A stretch of DNA of 64,000 bases, from NCBI RefSeq assembly GCF_001420605.1, contig NZ_LJIZ01000013.1, forward strand, positions 157,956 through 221,955. The letters run 5' to 3'. Below, in pieces: positions 49,885 to 59,075 of this stretch; position 1 is the stretch's first letter; every line of letters starts with the position of its first letter. The notes beneath the pieces are model-generated. The model did no database searches, was not told the DNA's origin, and worked only from the letters and a program-made list of their open reading frames with translations. The stretch comes from Bacillus sp. FJAT-25509 (GTDB taxonomy: Bacteria > Bacillota > Bacilli > Bacillales > Bacillaceae_G). The position numbers and the translations under genes are program-made.

Positions 49885-52719
49885 ATGAAAAAAATGGGAA
49901 GAGTACTTTTGGTATCAACAGGCATCTTAGTAGGCACCTCCAGCATTTCCTGTCCTAATATTGGTTTGGAAACATCAAAAGCGAGTGCAGCGATCGTAAA
50001 TATTAAAACGAAGTATCAAACGACAGCAAATCTAAATTTAAGACAGGGGGCAGGTACAACTTATAAGTCCATTTTGACTATTCCAAAAGGAAAAGTAATT
50101 ACTGCTACTCAAAGAAATGGTAAATGGTACAAAGTGACTTATAGTTCAAAAACTGGTTGGGTAAGTGGTACTTATTTAAAGGAATATTATAAATATACTA
50201 CTCAAGCGACTGCATATTATTTTACAAATAAAACTACTAAACTATATCCAACGCCTGATACCAAAAAAGCTGCAGTATATTCTGTAGTTGTTAATAATGG
50301 GTTTTATAGTACTCAAAATATTGTAAATAGCATTGGCCAAACATGGTTCCGCGTTAGTTACAATGGCAAAACATTGTATGTAAATAGCGCAGATGTTACG
50401 AAAAGTGCTGTAGCTACATTTGCCCAAACAAAATATAAAGCAATTAAAAATACAAGTTTATATCAAACATATGGTATATCATCTAAAGCGCTATCAAGTA
50501 TTCCGGCTGGTACGGTTATTTCATCATCAAAACGTGTTGGTAACTGGTATATCGTCACGCTTAATGGTAAAACGGGATATGTTTATATTAATAACTTTAC
50601 AAAAGTAAATGAAATAAAATATGAAACAACAAGTACTGCATATTATTTTACGAAAGCAGTCACGAACTTATACGCAACTCCAGATGCAACTAAACCTGTA
50701 GTAACTACAGTTAGTGGAGATAATGGCTTTGCTTCAACTCAAAAAGCAACAGATGTAGTAGGGAAGCTCTGGTATCGAATTAATTACAAAGGACAAAATC
50801 TTTATGTTAAGAGTGAAGATGTAACTGCAAATAGCTTTACAACGTTTACCACTACGAAATATAAAGCACTTAATGCAACATATTTATATGATTCGTTCGG
50901 TAATGCATCAAAACAGCTTATTCAAATTCCAAAAGATACAGTTATCCTGATTAGCAAAAAAATTGGTAATTGGTATAGTGTGACTTATAACGGTGTAAGT
51001 GGATATGTTCATATTAGCAACTTTACAAAAGTAAATGAAATAAAATATGAAACAACAAGTACTGCATACTATTTTACAAAAGCAGTCACGAACTTATACT
51101 CAACTCCAGATGCAACTAAACCTGTAGTAACTACAGTTAGTGGAGATAATGGCTTTGCCTCAACTCAAAAAGCAACAGATGTAGTAGGGAAGCTCTGGTA
51201 TCGAATTAATTACAATGGACAAAATCTTTATGTTAAGAGTGAAGATGTAGCTGCAAATAGTTTTACAACGCTTACTACTACGAATTATAAAGCACTTAAT
51301 GCAACATATTTATATGAATTGTTCGGCAATACATCAAAACAGCTTATTCAAATTCCAAAAGATACAGTTATTCCGATTAGCAAAAAAATTGGTAATTGGT
51401 ATAGTGTGACTTATAACGGTGTAAGTGGATATGTAAAAGCAGTGGATTTCGGAAAAAGTGATGTCGTGACAATAACTAATATAACAGATACGACGTATAT
51501 TACGACTTCAGAATTAAATATGCGTCAAACGTATGATGCTTCTTCATCATTACTTACAGTAATACCGGTTAATATGGTTTTAATTGCGACTGATAAAGCT
51601 TCTAACAATTGGTATAAAGTTAGTTACAATGGTAAAACGGGATATGTATCTGGATCATATATCAAGCAAGTAAAGACTGGTGACCCAATGACATCAAGAG
51701 ATAGCTACCAGTTTATCGATCTGCGTACACCTTCGCCTGTAACTGCTGCGCAAATTAATACCTATATTGCTAGTAATGTGAAAAGCGGAGCTAAGAGTAT
51801 ACTGACTAATCAAGGACAATTATTTATTAATGCTGGAAATAAATATGGTGTAAATGCACTTTATTTAGCAGCACATGCCATTCATGAAAGTGGATTTGGT
51901 ACTTCTCAAATTTCATTAGGAAAAAATAACTTATTTGGCTTTGGTTCATATGATGCAACACCATACATAGCATCATACAAATTTATGAGTGTACAAGAAA
52001 ATATAGAGTATATTGCACGCTCAATTAAGTCTACCTATTTAAATCCAAGTAACTGGAAATATCATGGTGCATATCTTGGATTTAGTACTAAAGATATGAG
52101 TAATGTAAGAATAGATGCAGCGAGTGAAGGGATGAATTTTTATTACGCGACTGATCCAAACTGGGGTAATTTGATTGCGCAACATATGCAAAAAATTCTA
52201 CCGTTTGATAAAGCGTATTATGATAAAGCTCAACCGAATACTACGATTCCGGGCAGTCCATCTACCCCTGTTGGTAGTGATGTATTCCCTGCTAATATCC
52301 AAGCAGTTGCAAAAGGAAACATTGATCTATACACTGCAAAGGGAGATGCGGCTAAAGTGAAATCGATCTCAGCTGGTACCGCCTTCCTTCTTCTTGAAAA
52401 AACAAATGATTATTGGATTAAATTATCAATTGATGGAAATGTTTTTTGGACAAACAGTATCAAGTTAAATGCCTATAGTCAAACTTTATCTGTTAAAAAC
52501 TTAGGTAGAACAACAGATGCTTTAAACGTGCGCTCATCTGCAACTACAGCTGTAAGCAATATAATTAGTACGTTGAACCTTAATACTTATGTAAGTATTG
52601 TTACAAATACAGATGGTACTTTAACAATGGATAGTACAAAAAAATGGTATAAAATCCAATTAGCGGACGGAAGCTTTGGATGGGTATCTTCAAGTTATGT
52701 TAGACAAGAATTAAAATAA
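49885..52719 (+). CDS. Secreted SH3-repeat N-acetylglucosaminidase autolysin
   Basis: A 944-residue protein. The signal peptide ends near residue 36 (A-S-A-A). About seven bacterial SH3 domains fill residues 40-590, each with a variant of N-W-Y-K-V-T-Y-N-G-K-T-G-Y-V. A glucosaminidase domain (about 625-775) contains H-A-I-H-E-S-G-F-G-T with Glu668 as catalytic acid and N-N-L-F-G-F-G. Two more SH3 domains end the protein. The family hydrolyses GlcNAc-MurNAc bonds (LytD, BslO). SH3 domains bind the wall. Two SH3 blocks are nearly identical in DNA. It lies 7 kb from secA2; in B. anthracis a glucosaminidase is linked to S-layer function. Confidence 0.92.
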   Translation: MKKMGRVLLVSTGILVGTSSISCPNIGLETSKASAAIVNIKTKYQTTANLNLRQGAGTTYKSILTIPKGKVITATQRNGKWYKVTYSSKTGWVSGTYLKEYYKYTTQATAYYFTNKTTKLYPTPDTKKAAVYSVVVNNGFYSTQNIVNSIGQTWFRVSYNGKTLYVNSADVTKSAVATFAQTKYKAIKNTSLYQTYGISSKALSSIPAGTVISSSKRVGNWYIVTLNGKTGYVYINNFTKVNEIKYETTSTAYYFTKAVTNLYATPDATKPVVTTVSGDNGFASTQKATDVVGKLWYRINYKGQNLYVKSEDVTANSFTTFTTTKYKALNATYLYDSFGNASKQLIQIPKDTVILISKKIGNWYSVTYNGVSGYVHISNFTKVNEIKYETTSTAYYFTKAVTNLYSTPDATKPVVTTVSGDNGFASTQKATDVVGKLWYRINYNGQNLYVKSEDVAANSFTTLTTTNYKALNATYLYELFGNTSKQLIQIPKDTVIPISKKIGNWYSVTYNGVSGYVKAVDFGKSDVVTITNITDTTYITTSELNMRQTYDASSSLLTVIPVNMVLIATDKASNNWYKVSYNGKTGYVSGSYIKQVKTGDPMTSRDSYQFIDLRTPSPVTAAQINTYIASNVKSGAKSILTNQGQLFINAGNKYGVNALYLAAHAIHESGFGTSQISLGKNNLFGFGSYDATPYIASYKFMSVQENIEYIARSIKSTYLNPSNWKYHGAYLGFSTKDMSNVRIDAASEGMNFYYATDPNWGNLIAQHMQKILPFDKAYYDKAQPNTTIPGSPSTPVGSDVFPANIQAVAKGNIDLYTAKGDAAKVKSISAGTAFLLLEKTNDYWIKLSIDGNVFWTNSIKLNAYSQTLSVKNLGRTTDALNVRSSATTAVSNIISTLNLNTYVSIVTNTDGTLTMDSTKKWYKIQLADGSFGWVSSSYVRQELK
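50591..51442 (+). repeat. 426-bp tandem duplication inside the autolysin gene
   Basis: Bases from about 50591 recur from about 51017 with an offset of 426 bases (142 codons) and only scattered differences; long stretches are identical. Each unit encodes two SH3 domains. The high DNA identity points to recent duplication or ongoing recombination. Confidence 0.85.
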
Positions 52720-52748
52720 AAAAGTGACTCCTCGTGAGTCACTTTTTT
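52718..52748 (+). terminator. Terminator of the autolysin gene
   Basis: GTGACTC / GAGTCAC with flanking A and T runs. Confidence 0.9.
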
Positions 52749-52845
52749 ACTAGTTTAATTGAGTAACAATTTTTAAGATAAATATGTTTATATGTTACAA
52801 TGAAAAATAGAAAATTATTTAACTAGATTGGGGAGGAGTAAAATT

Positions 52846-54492
52846 TTGAAATCAACAATGTTAAAAGTAGGTTTATTAACGACGCTTTCCATTGGCTTAG
52901 TTGCTGGAAAAGCATCAGCAGCAACGGATTGGTCCACGAAATGTTTACCAATGGGCGCAATTAAACAAAATGTAAATCCATCTAATCAACAAATTAACTG
53001 TTTATTAACGAATGCAGCATTAAGTAAGAATATTCCACCTGAGGTTGTAAAATCAATTGCAATGAAAGAATCATCATGGAGACAATTTGATGAAAAAGGA
53101 CAACCGGTTGTTTCTACAGATAATGGATTTGGAATTATGCAAGTGACGGATTCAAACATTGATACAGAGAAATTGAAAAGTGACATCGTATATAATATTG
53201 AAACTGGTGTTAATATTTTAGACCAGAAGTACAAATTATCGTCATTACCAAAAATAAAAGATGCAGGAAGAGAAATTATTGAAAACTGGTATTTTCCTGT
53301 AATGGCGTATAACGGCACAATGCCTGTGAATAGTCCGTTAAAAAGAAATGATGACCATTTAATCATAAGGAACTTGGAAACTTATCAAGATAAAGTATTT
53401 AACATCATTGAAGACCAAAGTTTATTAGGAAGTACAAAACTTGCTCAATATCCATTTGCATATGATGATTTTACTTATGATCCAAAACTAAACGAAAGTA
53501 TAAAATTTAATAAGCCGGTTTATACGATGACAAGTGGATTACATGAGTCTGCTTATTTATTGAAAAAAGGCGATATCGTTAAAGTAACAATGGCTGGCAC
53601 AAAGCTAAGAACTCAACCGAATACTTCATCTTCATATACAGATCAACCTTTAAATCAGGTATTTGTTATTAATGGAGAATTTAAATACACTGAACCAAAT
53701 AGTAGCTTAAATCATTTTGTATGGTTCCCAGTAAAATCAACTGATGGGAAAAAATCAGGTTATATCGCTTCTTCATATATTGCCAAAAAGAAAGATTTTG
53801 TAGCTCCAATCGTAACTGGGGTAAAAAATAATATTTCATATAATAAAGACGTAAAAATTACCTTTGATGAAGGTACTGCTTTATTAAATGGTGCAGGATT
53901 TAAAAATGGTCAAATAGTTAGTAAACAAGGCAAATACACTTTAGTTGTGAAAGATGAGGAAAGTAACACAACTACAATCACCTTTACAATTGATAAAACA
54001 AAACCTACAACACCAACAATGAGTACAGTTTCAGATCAATCAACTACTGTTACGGGAACGGCAGAAGCAGGTTCTACAGTTAAACTATACATTAATGGTA
54101 AGTTTCAAAAAAGCACAACAGCCGCATCAAATAAAAGCTATAAGTTTACAATTTCAAAGCAAAAAAGTGGTTCGACAGTTAGTGTAACTGCTACGGATAA
54201 AGCTGGAAATGTAAGTGCAACAAAGTCTTTAAAAGTATTAGATAAAACACCACCAGCTCTTCCAGTTGTTAATAATGTTACTTCAAAATCAAAAACTGTA
54301 ACAGGAAGTGCTGAGAAAAATGCTTCAGTGAAGGTTTATCGAGGAAGTACATTAATAGGTCAAAGCTCCGTTAATTCTAGTGGTAAATTTTCTGTGTCAA
54401 TAAAAGTACAGAAAGCAAACACGTATTTAAAGGTTTATGTCATTGATAAATCAGGAAACAAAAGTGTTCGTACGATTAAAGTTATAAAATAG
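52846..54492 (+). CDS. Secreted SLT-type lytic transglycosylase with SH3 and Ig-like domains
   Basis: A 548-residue protein. The signal peptide ends at about residue 25 (A-S-A-A). The transglycosylase domain (about 40-165) has the catalytic Glu74 in M-K-E-S-S-W and G-F-G-I-M-Q-V. An SH3-like region lies at about 240-325 and three Ig-like repeats run from about 330 to the end (T-V-T-G-T-A-E-A-G-S-T-V, T-V-T-G-S-A-E-K-N-A-S-V), the type found in adhesins. It cleaves glycan strands non-hydrolytically. The frame opens at 52828, but GGGGAGGAG before TTG 52846 fixes the start. Confidence 0.88.
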   Translation: MKSTMLKVGLLTTLSIGLVAGKASAATDWSTKCLPMGAIKQNVNPSNQQINCLLTNAALSKNIPPEVVKSIAMKESSWRQFDEKGQPVVSTDNGFGIMQVTDSNIDTEKLKSDIVYNIETGVNILDQKYKLSSLPKIKDAGREIIENWYFPVMAYNGTMPVNSPLKRNDDHLIIRNLETYQDKVFNIIEDQSLLGSTKLAQYPFAYDDFTYDPKLNESIKFNKPVYTMTSGLHESAYLLKKGDIVKVTMAGTKLRTQPNTSSSYTDQPLNQVFVINGEFKYTEPNSSLNHFVWFPVKSTDGKKSGYIASSYIAKKKDFVAPIVTGVKNNISYNKDVKITFDEGTALLNGAGFKNGQIVSKQGKYTLVVKDEESNTTTITFTIDKTKPTTPTMSTVSDQSTTVTGTAEAGSTVKLYINGKFQKSTTAASNKSYKFTISKQKSGSTVSVTATDKAGNVSATKSLKVLDKTPPALPVVNNVTSKSKTVTGSAEKNASVKVYRGSTLIGQSSVNSSGKFSVSIKVQKANTYLKVYVIDKSGNKSVRTIKVIK

Positions 54493-54501
54493 CAAAAAGC
54501 G

Positions 54502-54541
54502 ATGCAATAAGGTTTTTTCTTATTGCATTGTTTTTTTTTTT
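54502..54541 (+). terminator. Terminator of the transglycosylase gene
   Basis: ATGCAATAAG / CTTATTGCAT followed by twelve or more T. Confidence 0.92.
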
Positions 54542-54684
54542 GATTTTTCAAGTTCTTATGGAAAGAGTAAATATATTTGTTACAAACTTTGAATTAATTG
54601 TTTCATTTCTAATGCTCGATAAATTAGAGACGAGCATCTGCTTTTTCATAATCTATTTAGGATGAATGCAATTTGTTTTTAATA

Positions 54685-54873
54685 TGTGGATAACTTGTTA
54701 ATAAAATTAGTATTTATCGACAGGAAGAAATGTTTAACATTTTTTATTTTGAAAGAATTTTGTCGTATCTTAATATTTCTTAGCTGCTTGTATTAATTTA
54801 TAAACAAGTGGTTTGTGGATAAGTATTATATGTTATCCACAAATTGTTAATAAACTTCAGAAATTGTGGGTAA
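54685..54873. promoter_or_regulatory. Cluster of DnaA boxes
   Basis: Within 190 bases of AT-rich, gene-free DNA there are three perfect DnaA boxes: TGTGGATAA at 54685-54693 and 54814-54822, and TTATCCACA at 54833-54841. TGTGGGTAA at 54865-54873 differs by one base. B. subtilis has similar DnaA-box clusters away from oriC that limit initiation. No dnaA or dnaN gene is adjacent, so this is not the main origin. The surrounding 54542-54946 holds no gene. Confidence 0.78.
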
Positions 54874-54946
54874 TTTTCGGAATTTAAAGTGTTTTTTTAC
54901 CTTAACAATTATTTAATGATTAATACAACTTATTATTAAAGAAATT

Positions 54947-54980
54947 AAAAGGCCTTTTCCCAAATGAGAAAAGGCCTTTT
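54947..54980 (-). terminator. Terminator of the sugar-transferase gene
   Basis: AAAAGGCCTTTTC / GAAAAGGCCTTTT, a 13-bp stem made of two palindromic halves, with T-rich sequence on the minus strand. Confidence 0.88.
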
Positions 54981-55033
54981 GTTAAATTATTCTTATTTTT
55001 AATTAAGAGAATTCTGAACTTGTCTTATATTAC

Positions 55034-55690
55034 TTAACGAGCACCTTCACCAGTCAAGACAACTTTAATTGTTTTAAACATAATTCGAATGTCCAAAATG
55101 ATTGATCGATGTTCTATATAATGTAAATCCAAGACTAACTTCTCTTTCGGTGTTAATTCATACCCGCCATTCACTTGTGCCCAACCAGTTAACCCTGGTT
55201 TGACTGTTAAGCGATTAGTGAAGCCTGGTACTTCGTGATTAAATTTGACTAAAAAAAACGCTCTTTCAGGTCTAGGACCAACAAGACTCATATCTCCACG
55301 TAAGACATTGACAAACTGCGGTAATTCGTCGATACGAGTTTTTCGAAGGAAGTGACCAAGTTTTGTAATGCGAGGATCATCCGTACTAGCCCATTGTGGT
55401 CCATTTATCTCTGCATCCATACGCATTGTTCTTAACTTATAAATATTAAAAATCTTCCCATTTAATCCAACTCGTTCTTGTATGAAAAGAGCAGGGCCAG
55501 GAGAATCAATTTTTATTAAAGCAATAAAGAACAATACAAATGGTAAAGAAATAACAAACGCGAGCGACGCAAAGACAATATCCAATGTTCTTTTTATAAA
55601 TGAATAAAAAATACTTTTCTTTTTTAATGACTCAAGTTGTTGAATGGAATATCGGCTTTCAACCTTTTGTTGAGTATTCTGTAAGGCCAT
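55034..55690 (-). CDS. Undecaprenyl-phosphate sugar phosphotransferase (second copy, TuaA-like)
   Basis: A 218-residue monotopic phosphoglycosyl transferase with a re-entrant helix at about 37-60. It has K-L-R-T-M (about 85-89), the catalytic D-E-L-P-Q (about 119-123), L-V-G-P-R-P-E and K-P-G-L-T-G-W-A-Q. It starts a lipid-linked glycan by moving sugar-1-phosphate to undecaprenyl phosphate. It is clearly different from EpsL at 19167. No glycosyltransferase is adjacent, so it either serves a remote cluster or competes with EpsL. GGGGTG precedes ATG. Confidence 0.92.
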   Translation of the reverse strand: MALQNTQQKVESRYSIQQLESLKKKSIFYSFIKRTLDIVFASLAFVISLPFVLFFIALIKIDSPGPALFIQERVGLNGKIFNIYKLRTMRMDAEINGPQWASTDDPRITKLGHFLRKTRIDELPQFVNVLRGDMSLVGPRPERAFFLVKFNHEVPGFTNRLTVKPGLTGWAQVNGGYELTPKEKLVLDLHYIEHRSIILDIRIMFKTIKVVLTGEGAR

Positions 55691-57034
55691 TTAAACACCC
55701 CAGTTTATAATTTAGGCCCATCCTTGCAAGTGCATTGCAACATGTCCTAATGTATAACGTTTACGTTGTATAACATCATAACAATTATAAATGTTCGCAG
55801 AAAAAAATCAAATTAATTTTATGTTACAGGCTTATTACTCCACATAAAAAGTTCACAAGGGTACCTTACACTTGTAGTGTGTGCAAGAATGATTTATTAA
55901 TCGGCATTACATTAATTAGTAATAGATCAAGTTTTTGTCCAGGTCGACTTTTTAGTTATTATTATTTTAGCATAAAGTAAGTGGAAAAATACGTCGCTTT
56001 GAATAGCACTTTTCCAAAGAAATCAAAACCCCATATAGATATCTCCATACTTAAATGCACTATCATACGTTATTGTAAGAAAATAACTAAATAAAAGCAT
56101 CTGATATAAGAACAAAAGAGGATTTTACTACCTTTTAATTACCTTTGTTTTGTAATTGGGTATGTAATAACAATATTTTGATGATTCTCCTTATAATTTA
56201 TTATGAATAAATTTAGGTTTTTTATCCTTACTTTAAATCATAAGTAATCCTATTTTTATTTTCTTCCAAAAATCAACTCCCTCTTTTGTAATTGCCCAAA
56301 ATTTTTAAACTTATGTCAAACATTCGTTTAGCACTTTTCATCGCTGTTCTATTTGGCTTTGAATTAAGTTAACGCAATTTATAATTTATAAAGTCTCATA
56401 AAGGACTATATATAATTTTCAGAGTGGAGTGTCCCTTTTAATTTTATGATGGTAAATAAAATGCTCTTATTAACCGCAGTTTTAATCACCGCATTATTAA
56501 ACTTATTACCGCAGAAGAAATATGATTCTAATATTTTTTGAACGTTTAGATAATCTTCTTCCTCGAAAAAAGCGTAAGCCGAATAAACTTTTGTATAAAA
56601 CTTTAAATAGTAAATGAAAAAACAAATATTAGTGGGGACATGACTAGATATGATTAAAGATGAAATGGATATCACTTAGTTTTCAATATGGTTAAATTTA
56701 ATTTAAATTGAGTAGAAATCTCTTGATGTGGAAGCAGTAGATGATATAAATTTTTTTATGCATAGCGGATAGACAGTTTGAAATTCGTATGAATAAGAAA
56801 ACTATACTTCTGTATGAAATGATTAGATCAAATCGGCTGATCATATTGTAGTTGCTTAAAGTTTCCTACTAGATAATTAAGCATTATTACTAATGTTACT
56901 GTATAAAATCTTGTCAGTAAATACTTACTTTTGAAGAATGTTAGTGTTTTTTAAGGAATGGAATGAATAATTGTAGTAATATATTGAAGTGAGTCGAAAT
57001 TTTTGTTTAATTTAGTCGAAAGGTTAGGTGTTAA
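55691..57034. other. 1.3-kb gene-poor AT-rich region
   Basis: No frame has both a ribosome site and a plausible protein; an 89-codon minus frame at 56406-56675 has neither. A broken inverted repeat, TATAACG / CGTTGTATA, lies at about 55752-55773 and ACACTTGTAGTGT at about 55868, near the promoter of the sugar-transferase gene. I see no RNA motif I recognise. It could be decayed gene remnants or hold a small RNA. Confidence 0.5.
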
Positions 57035-57655
57035 ATGCTAGCGAATTATTTCACGGTTTGTGGCTTTGGTAGTCATGAGATTGAGATTGAAAAATCGAAA
57101 TTTATTTGTTACATAAATGAAGCGAAAACTGAAGTTGATGCGCAACGATTCATTTCAGAAATTAAAAAAAAGCATTTTGATGCATCCCATAATTGCTCAG
57201 CTTATTTAATCGGTGAAAACGATGAAATTCAAAAAGCCAATGATGATGGTGAACCGAGTGGTACGGCTGGGGTTCCAATGTTAGAAGTTTTGAAAAAGAG
57301 AGGATTAAAAGATACTGTTGTTGTTGTAACAAGGTATTTTGGCGGTAAAAAGCTTGGAGCAGGAGGATTAATTCGTGCATATGGACAGGCAGTCAGTGAA
57401 GGGTTAAACGCTGTTGGAATTGTTGAGCGCTCATTAGTAAAAGTAATGAACATAAAGATTAATTATAAATTGTTAGGTAAAGTAGAGTTCGCTTTACGTA
57501 ACTCACATTATCATTTAGAAAATGTTAACCACATGGAAGATGTAAGCTTTGAACTTTGGATTAAGATTGATGAAGTAGATATCTTCAAAAACTGGATGAT
57601 TGAGTTAACAAATGGTAGTTGCCATATAAATGAAAGTATTGTTAAATACATGTAG
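57035..57655 (+). CDS. yvyE: YigZ/IMPACT family protein
   Basis: A 206-residue protein. The N-terminal UPF0029 domain (about 1-120) has E-K-S-K-F-I-C, N-D-D-G-E-P-S-G-T-A-G and R-Y-F-G-G-K-K-L-G-A-G-G-L-I-R-A-Y; the C-terminal domain (about 135-200) is DUF1949. The molecular function is not settled; the eukaryotic homologue IMPACT regulates Gcn2. Gene order with tagV, degS and degU matches Bacillus yvyE. AAAGGTTAGGTG lies upstream of the ATG. Confidence 0.95.
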   Translation: MLANYFTVCGFGSHEIEIEKSKFICYINEAKTEVDAQRFISEIKKKHFDASHNCSAYLIGENDEIQKANDDGEPSGTAGVPMLEVLKKRGLKDTVVVVTRYFGGKKLGAGGLIRAYGQAVSEGLNAVGIVERSLVKVMNIKINYKLLGKVEFALRNSHYHLENVNHMEDVSFELWIKIDEVDIFKNWMIELTNGSCHINESIVKYM

Positions 57656-57740
57656 TAGTTTAGCTATTATAAATAGTGAATTTTTGACTAATTTCAAATA
57701 GAACAATCATACTAACTTTAAAGGAGGTCTCTTCGAACGT

Positions 57741-58784
57741 ATGAATCAGAATCATTCTCGAAAAATGGCCAAGAAAAGAAGAAAGAAAAAGAGAGGCTTA
57801 ATTGGTAGGCTATTATTACTTGTCATTGTAGTAGCCTTAGTGTTTGTAGGATATAAAGGCGTTAGAACATATCTAGAATTAAATAAAGCAACAAAAGGAG
57901 AAGACATTTCTTCAAACTTAAGAAATGAAAAAGTTGCAATATCGAAAGATCCAATATCGATTCTCTTCTTAGGGATTGAGAACTATTCAACTGGTGGAAA
58001 GGGTGGACGAACTGACTCGATGATTCTTGCTACCTTTAATCCAAAAGAAGAGACAATTAAAACAATGAGTATTCCTCGTGATACATATGTAAGTATCCCT
58101 GGACATGCAGATAAAACTAAAATAAACCATGCATATTCATATGGCGGTTTACAATTAACAGTTGATACTGTTGAGCAATTCTTAAATGTACCAATTGATT
58201 ATTACGTTACTGTCGACTTTAATGGATTTAAAAACATAGTTGACGCTGTTGGTGGAATAGATGTTGATGTACCTTTTGACTTCTGGGAAAATACAGATAC
58301 TACACCAAGGAAAAAGGTTTACTTTACAAAAGGTATGATGCATTTAGATGGACAACAGGCATTAGCGTATTCACGTATGCGTAAACGTGATCCTCGTGGT
58401 GATTTTGGGCGTGAAGAAAGACAACAGCAAGTAATTAAAGCGATCTTAAATGAAATAAAATCACCTGAAACAATCATGAAAATGGATCAATATGCGAAAG
58501 TGTTCAGCAAAAATATTAGTACGAACATGAAAATGAGCGGTGGTATTTCACTTGCGAAGCATTTACCTAATATCTCTGAAAATGACTTAGAAACAATAAA
58601 ACTAAAAGGTCACGACGATACGATTCACGGTATTTACTATTATGTTCCTGAAGAGGAGAGTGTAAGCGAAATTACTAGCAAATTCCGTGTTCACTTAGGT
58701 TTAGAAAAACCACCTGCAAAAAATACAACTAATACAATTAATTCAGATAGTAGTTCTGAAAATGAAAATAGTACCAATCAATAA
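57741..58784 (+). CDS. tagV: LCP-family wall teichoic acid ligase
   Basis: A 347-residue protein with a very basic N-terminus, one TM helix (about 22-42), and an LCP domain: I-L-F-L-G-I-E (about 73), R-T-D-S-M-I-L, I-P-R-D-T-Y (about 112) and Y-S-R-M-R-K-R-D-P-R-G-D-F-G-R (about 212-226). It transfers lipid-linked glycopolymers to peptidoglycan. The C-terminus is a Ser/Asn-rich tail. It resembles the LCP protein at 29313 but lies in the conserved yvyE-degSU position. AAGGAGG precedes ATG. Confidence 0.93.
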   Translation: MNQNHSRKMAKKRRKKKRGLIGRLLLLVIVVALVFVGYKGVRTYLELNKATKGEDISSNLRNEKVAISKDPISILFLGIENYSTGGKGGRTDSMILATFNPKEETIKTMSIPRDTYVSIPGHADKTKINHAYSYGGLQLTVDTVEQFLNVPIDYYVTVDFNGFKNIVDAVGGIDVDVPFDFWENTDTTPRKKVYFTKGMMHLDGQQALAYSRMRKRDPRGDFGREERQQQVIKAILNEIKSPETIMKMDQYAKVFSKNISTNMKMSGGISLAKHLPNISENDLETIKLKGHDDTIHGIYYYVPEEESVSEITSKFRVHLGLEKPPAKNTTNTINSDSSSENENSTNQ

Positions 58785-58790
58785 ATAGGC

Positions 58791-58829
58791 AAAAAGCTGA
58801 TTCTTTTACGGGAATCAGCTTTTTTATTG
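58791..58829 (+). terminator. Terminator of tagV
   Basis: Perfect 13-bp stem AAAAAGCTGATTC / GAATCAGCTTTTT, then TATT. Confidence 0.93.
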
Positions 58830-59075
58830 GGTCAATCGTAATATATTTGTAACACTTGTTAACATTGTGTTAAGGATGTTATAGAAGGGTATGTATTTTT
58901 TAAAAAATATAATAAAATACCAATATGTATTGGAAAAATAAGGGTTGAATCGGAAAATATAAAAATTTTTGCTTATTTCAAATTTTTGTACAATTATAAT
59001 CCTAATTACATTATAATATTAAATATACATAAATTTATTAGTCATTTAGTAATAGACTAATGGGGGAAAAGGTGA

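Noticed and set aside
54685-54873. Main chromosomal origin (oriC)
   Set aside because: DnaA boxes are present, but there is no dnaA, dnaN, rpmH or gidA-type neighbour.
56406-56675. 89-codon minus-strand frame
   Set aside because: GTG start without a ribosome site; composition looks like chance in AT-rich DNA.
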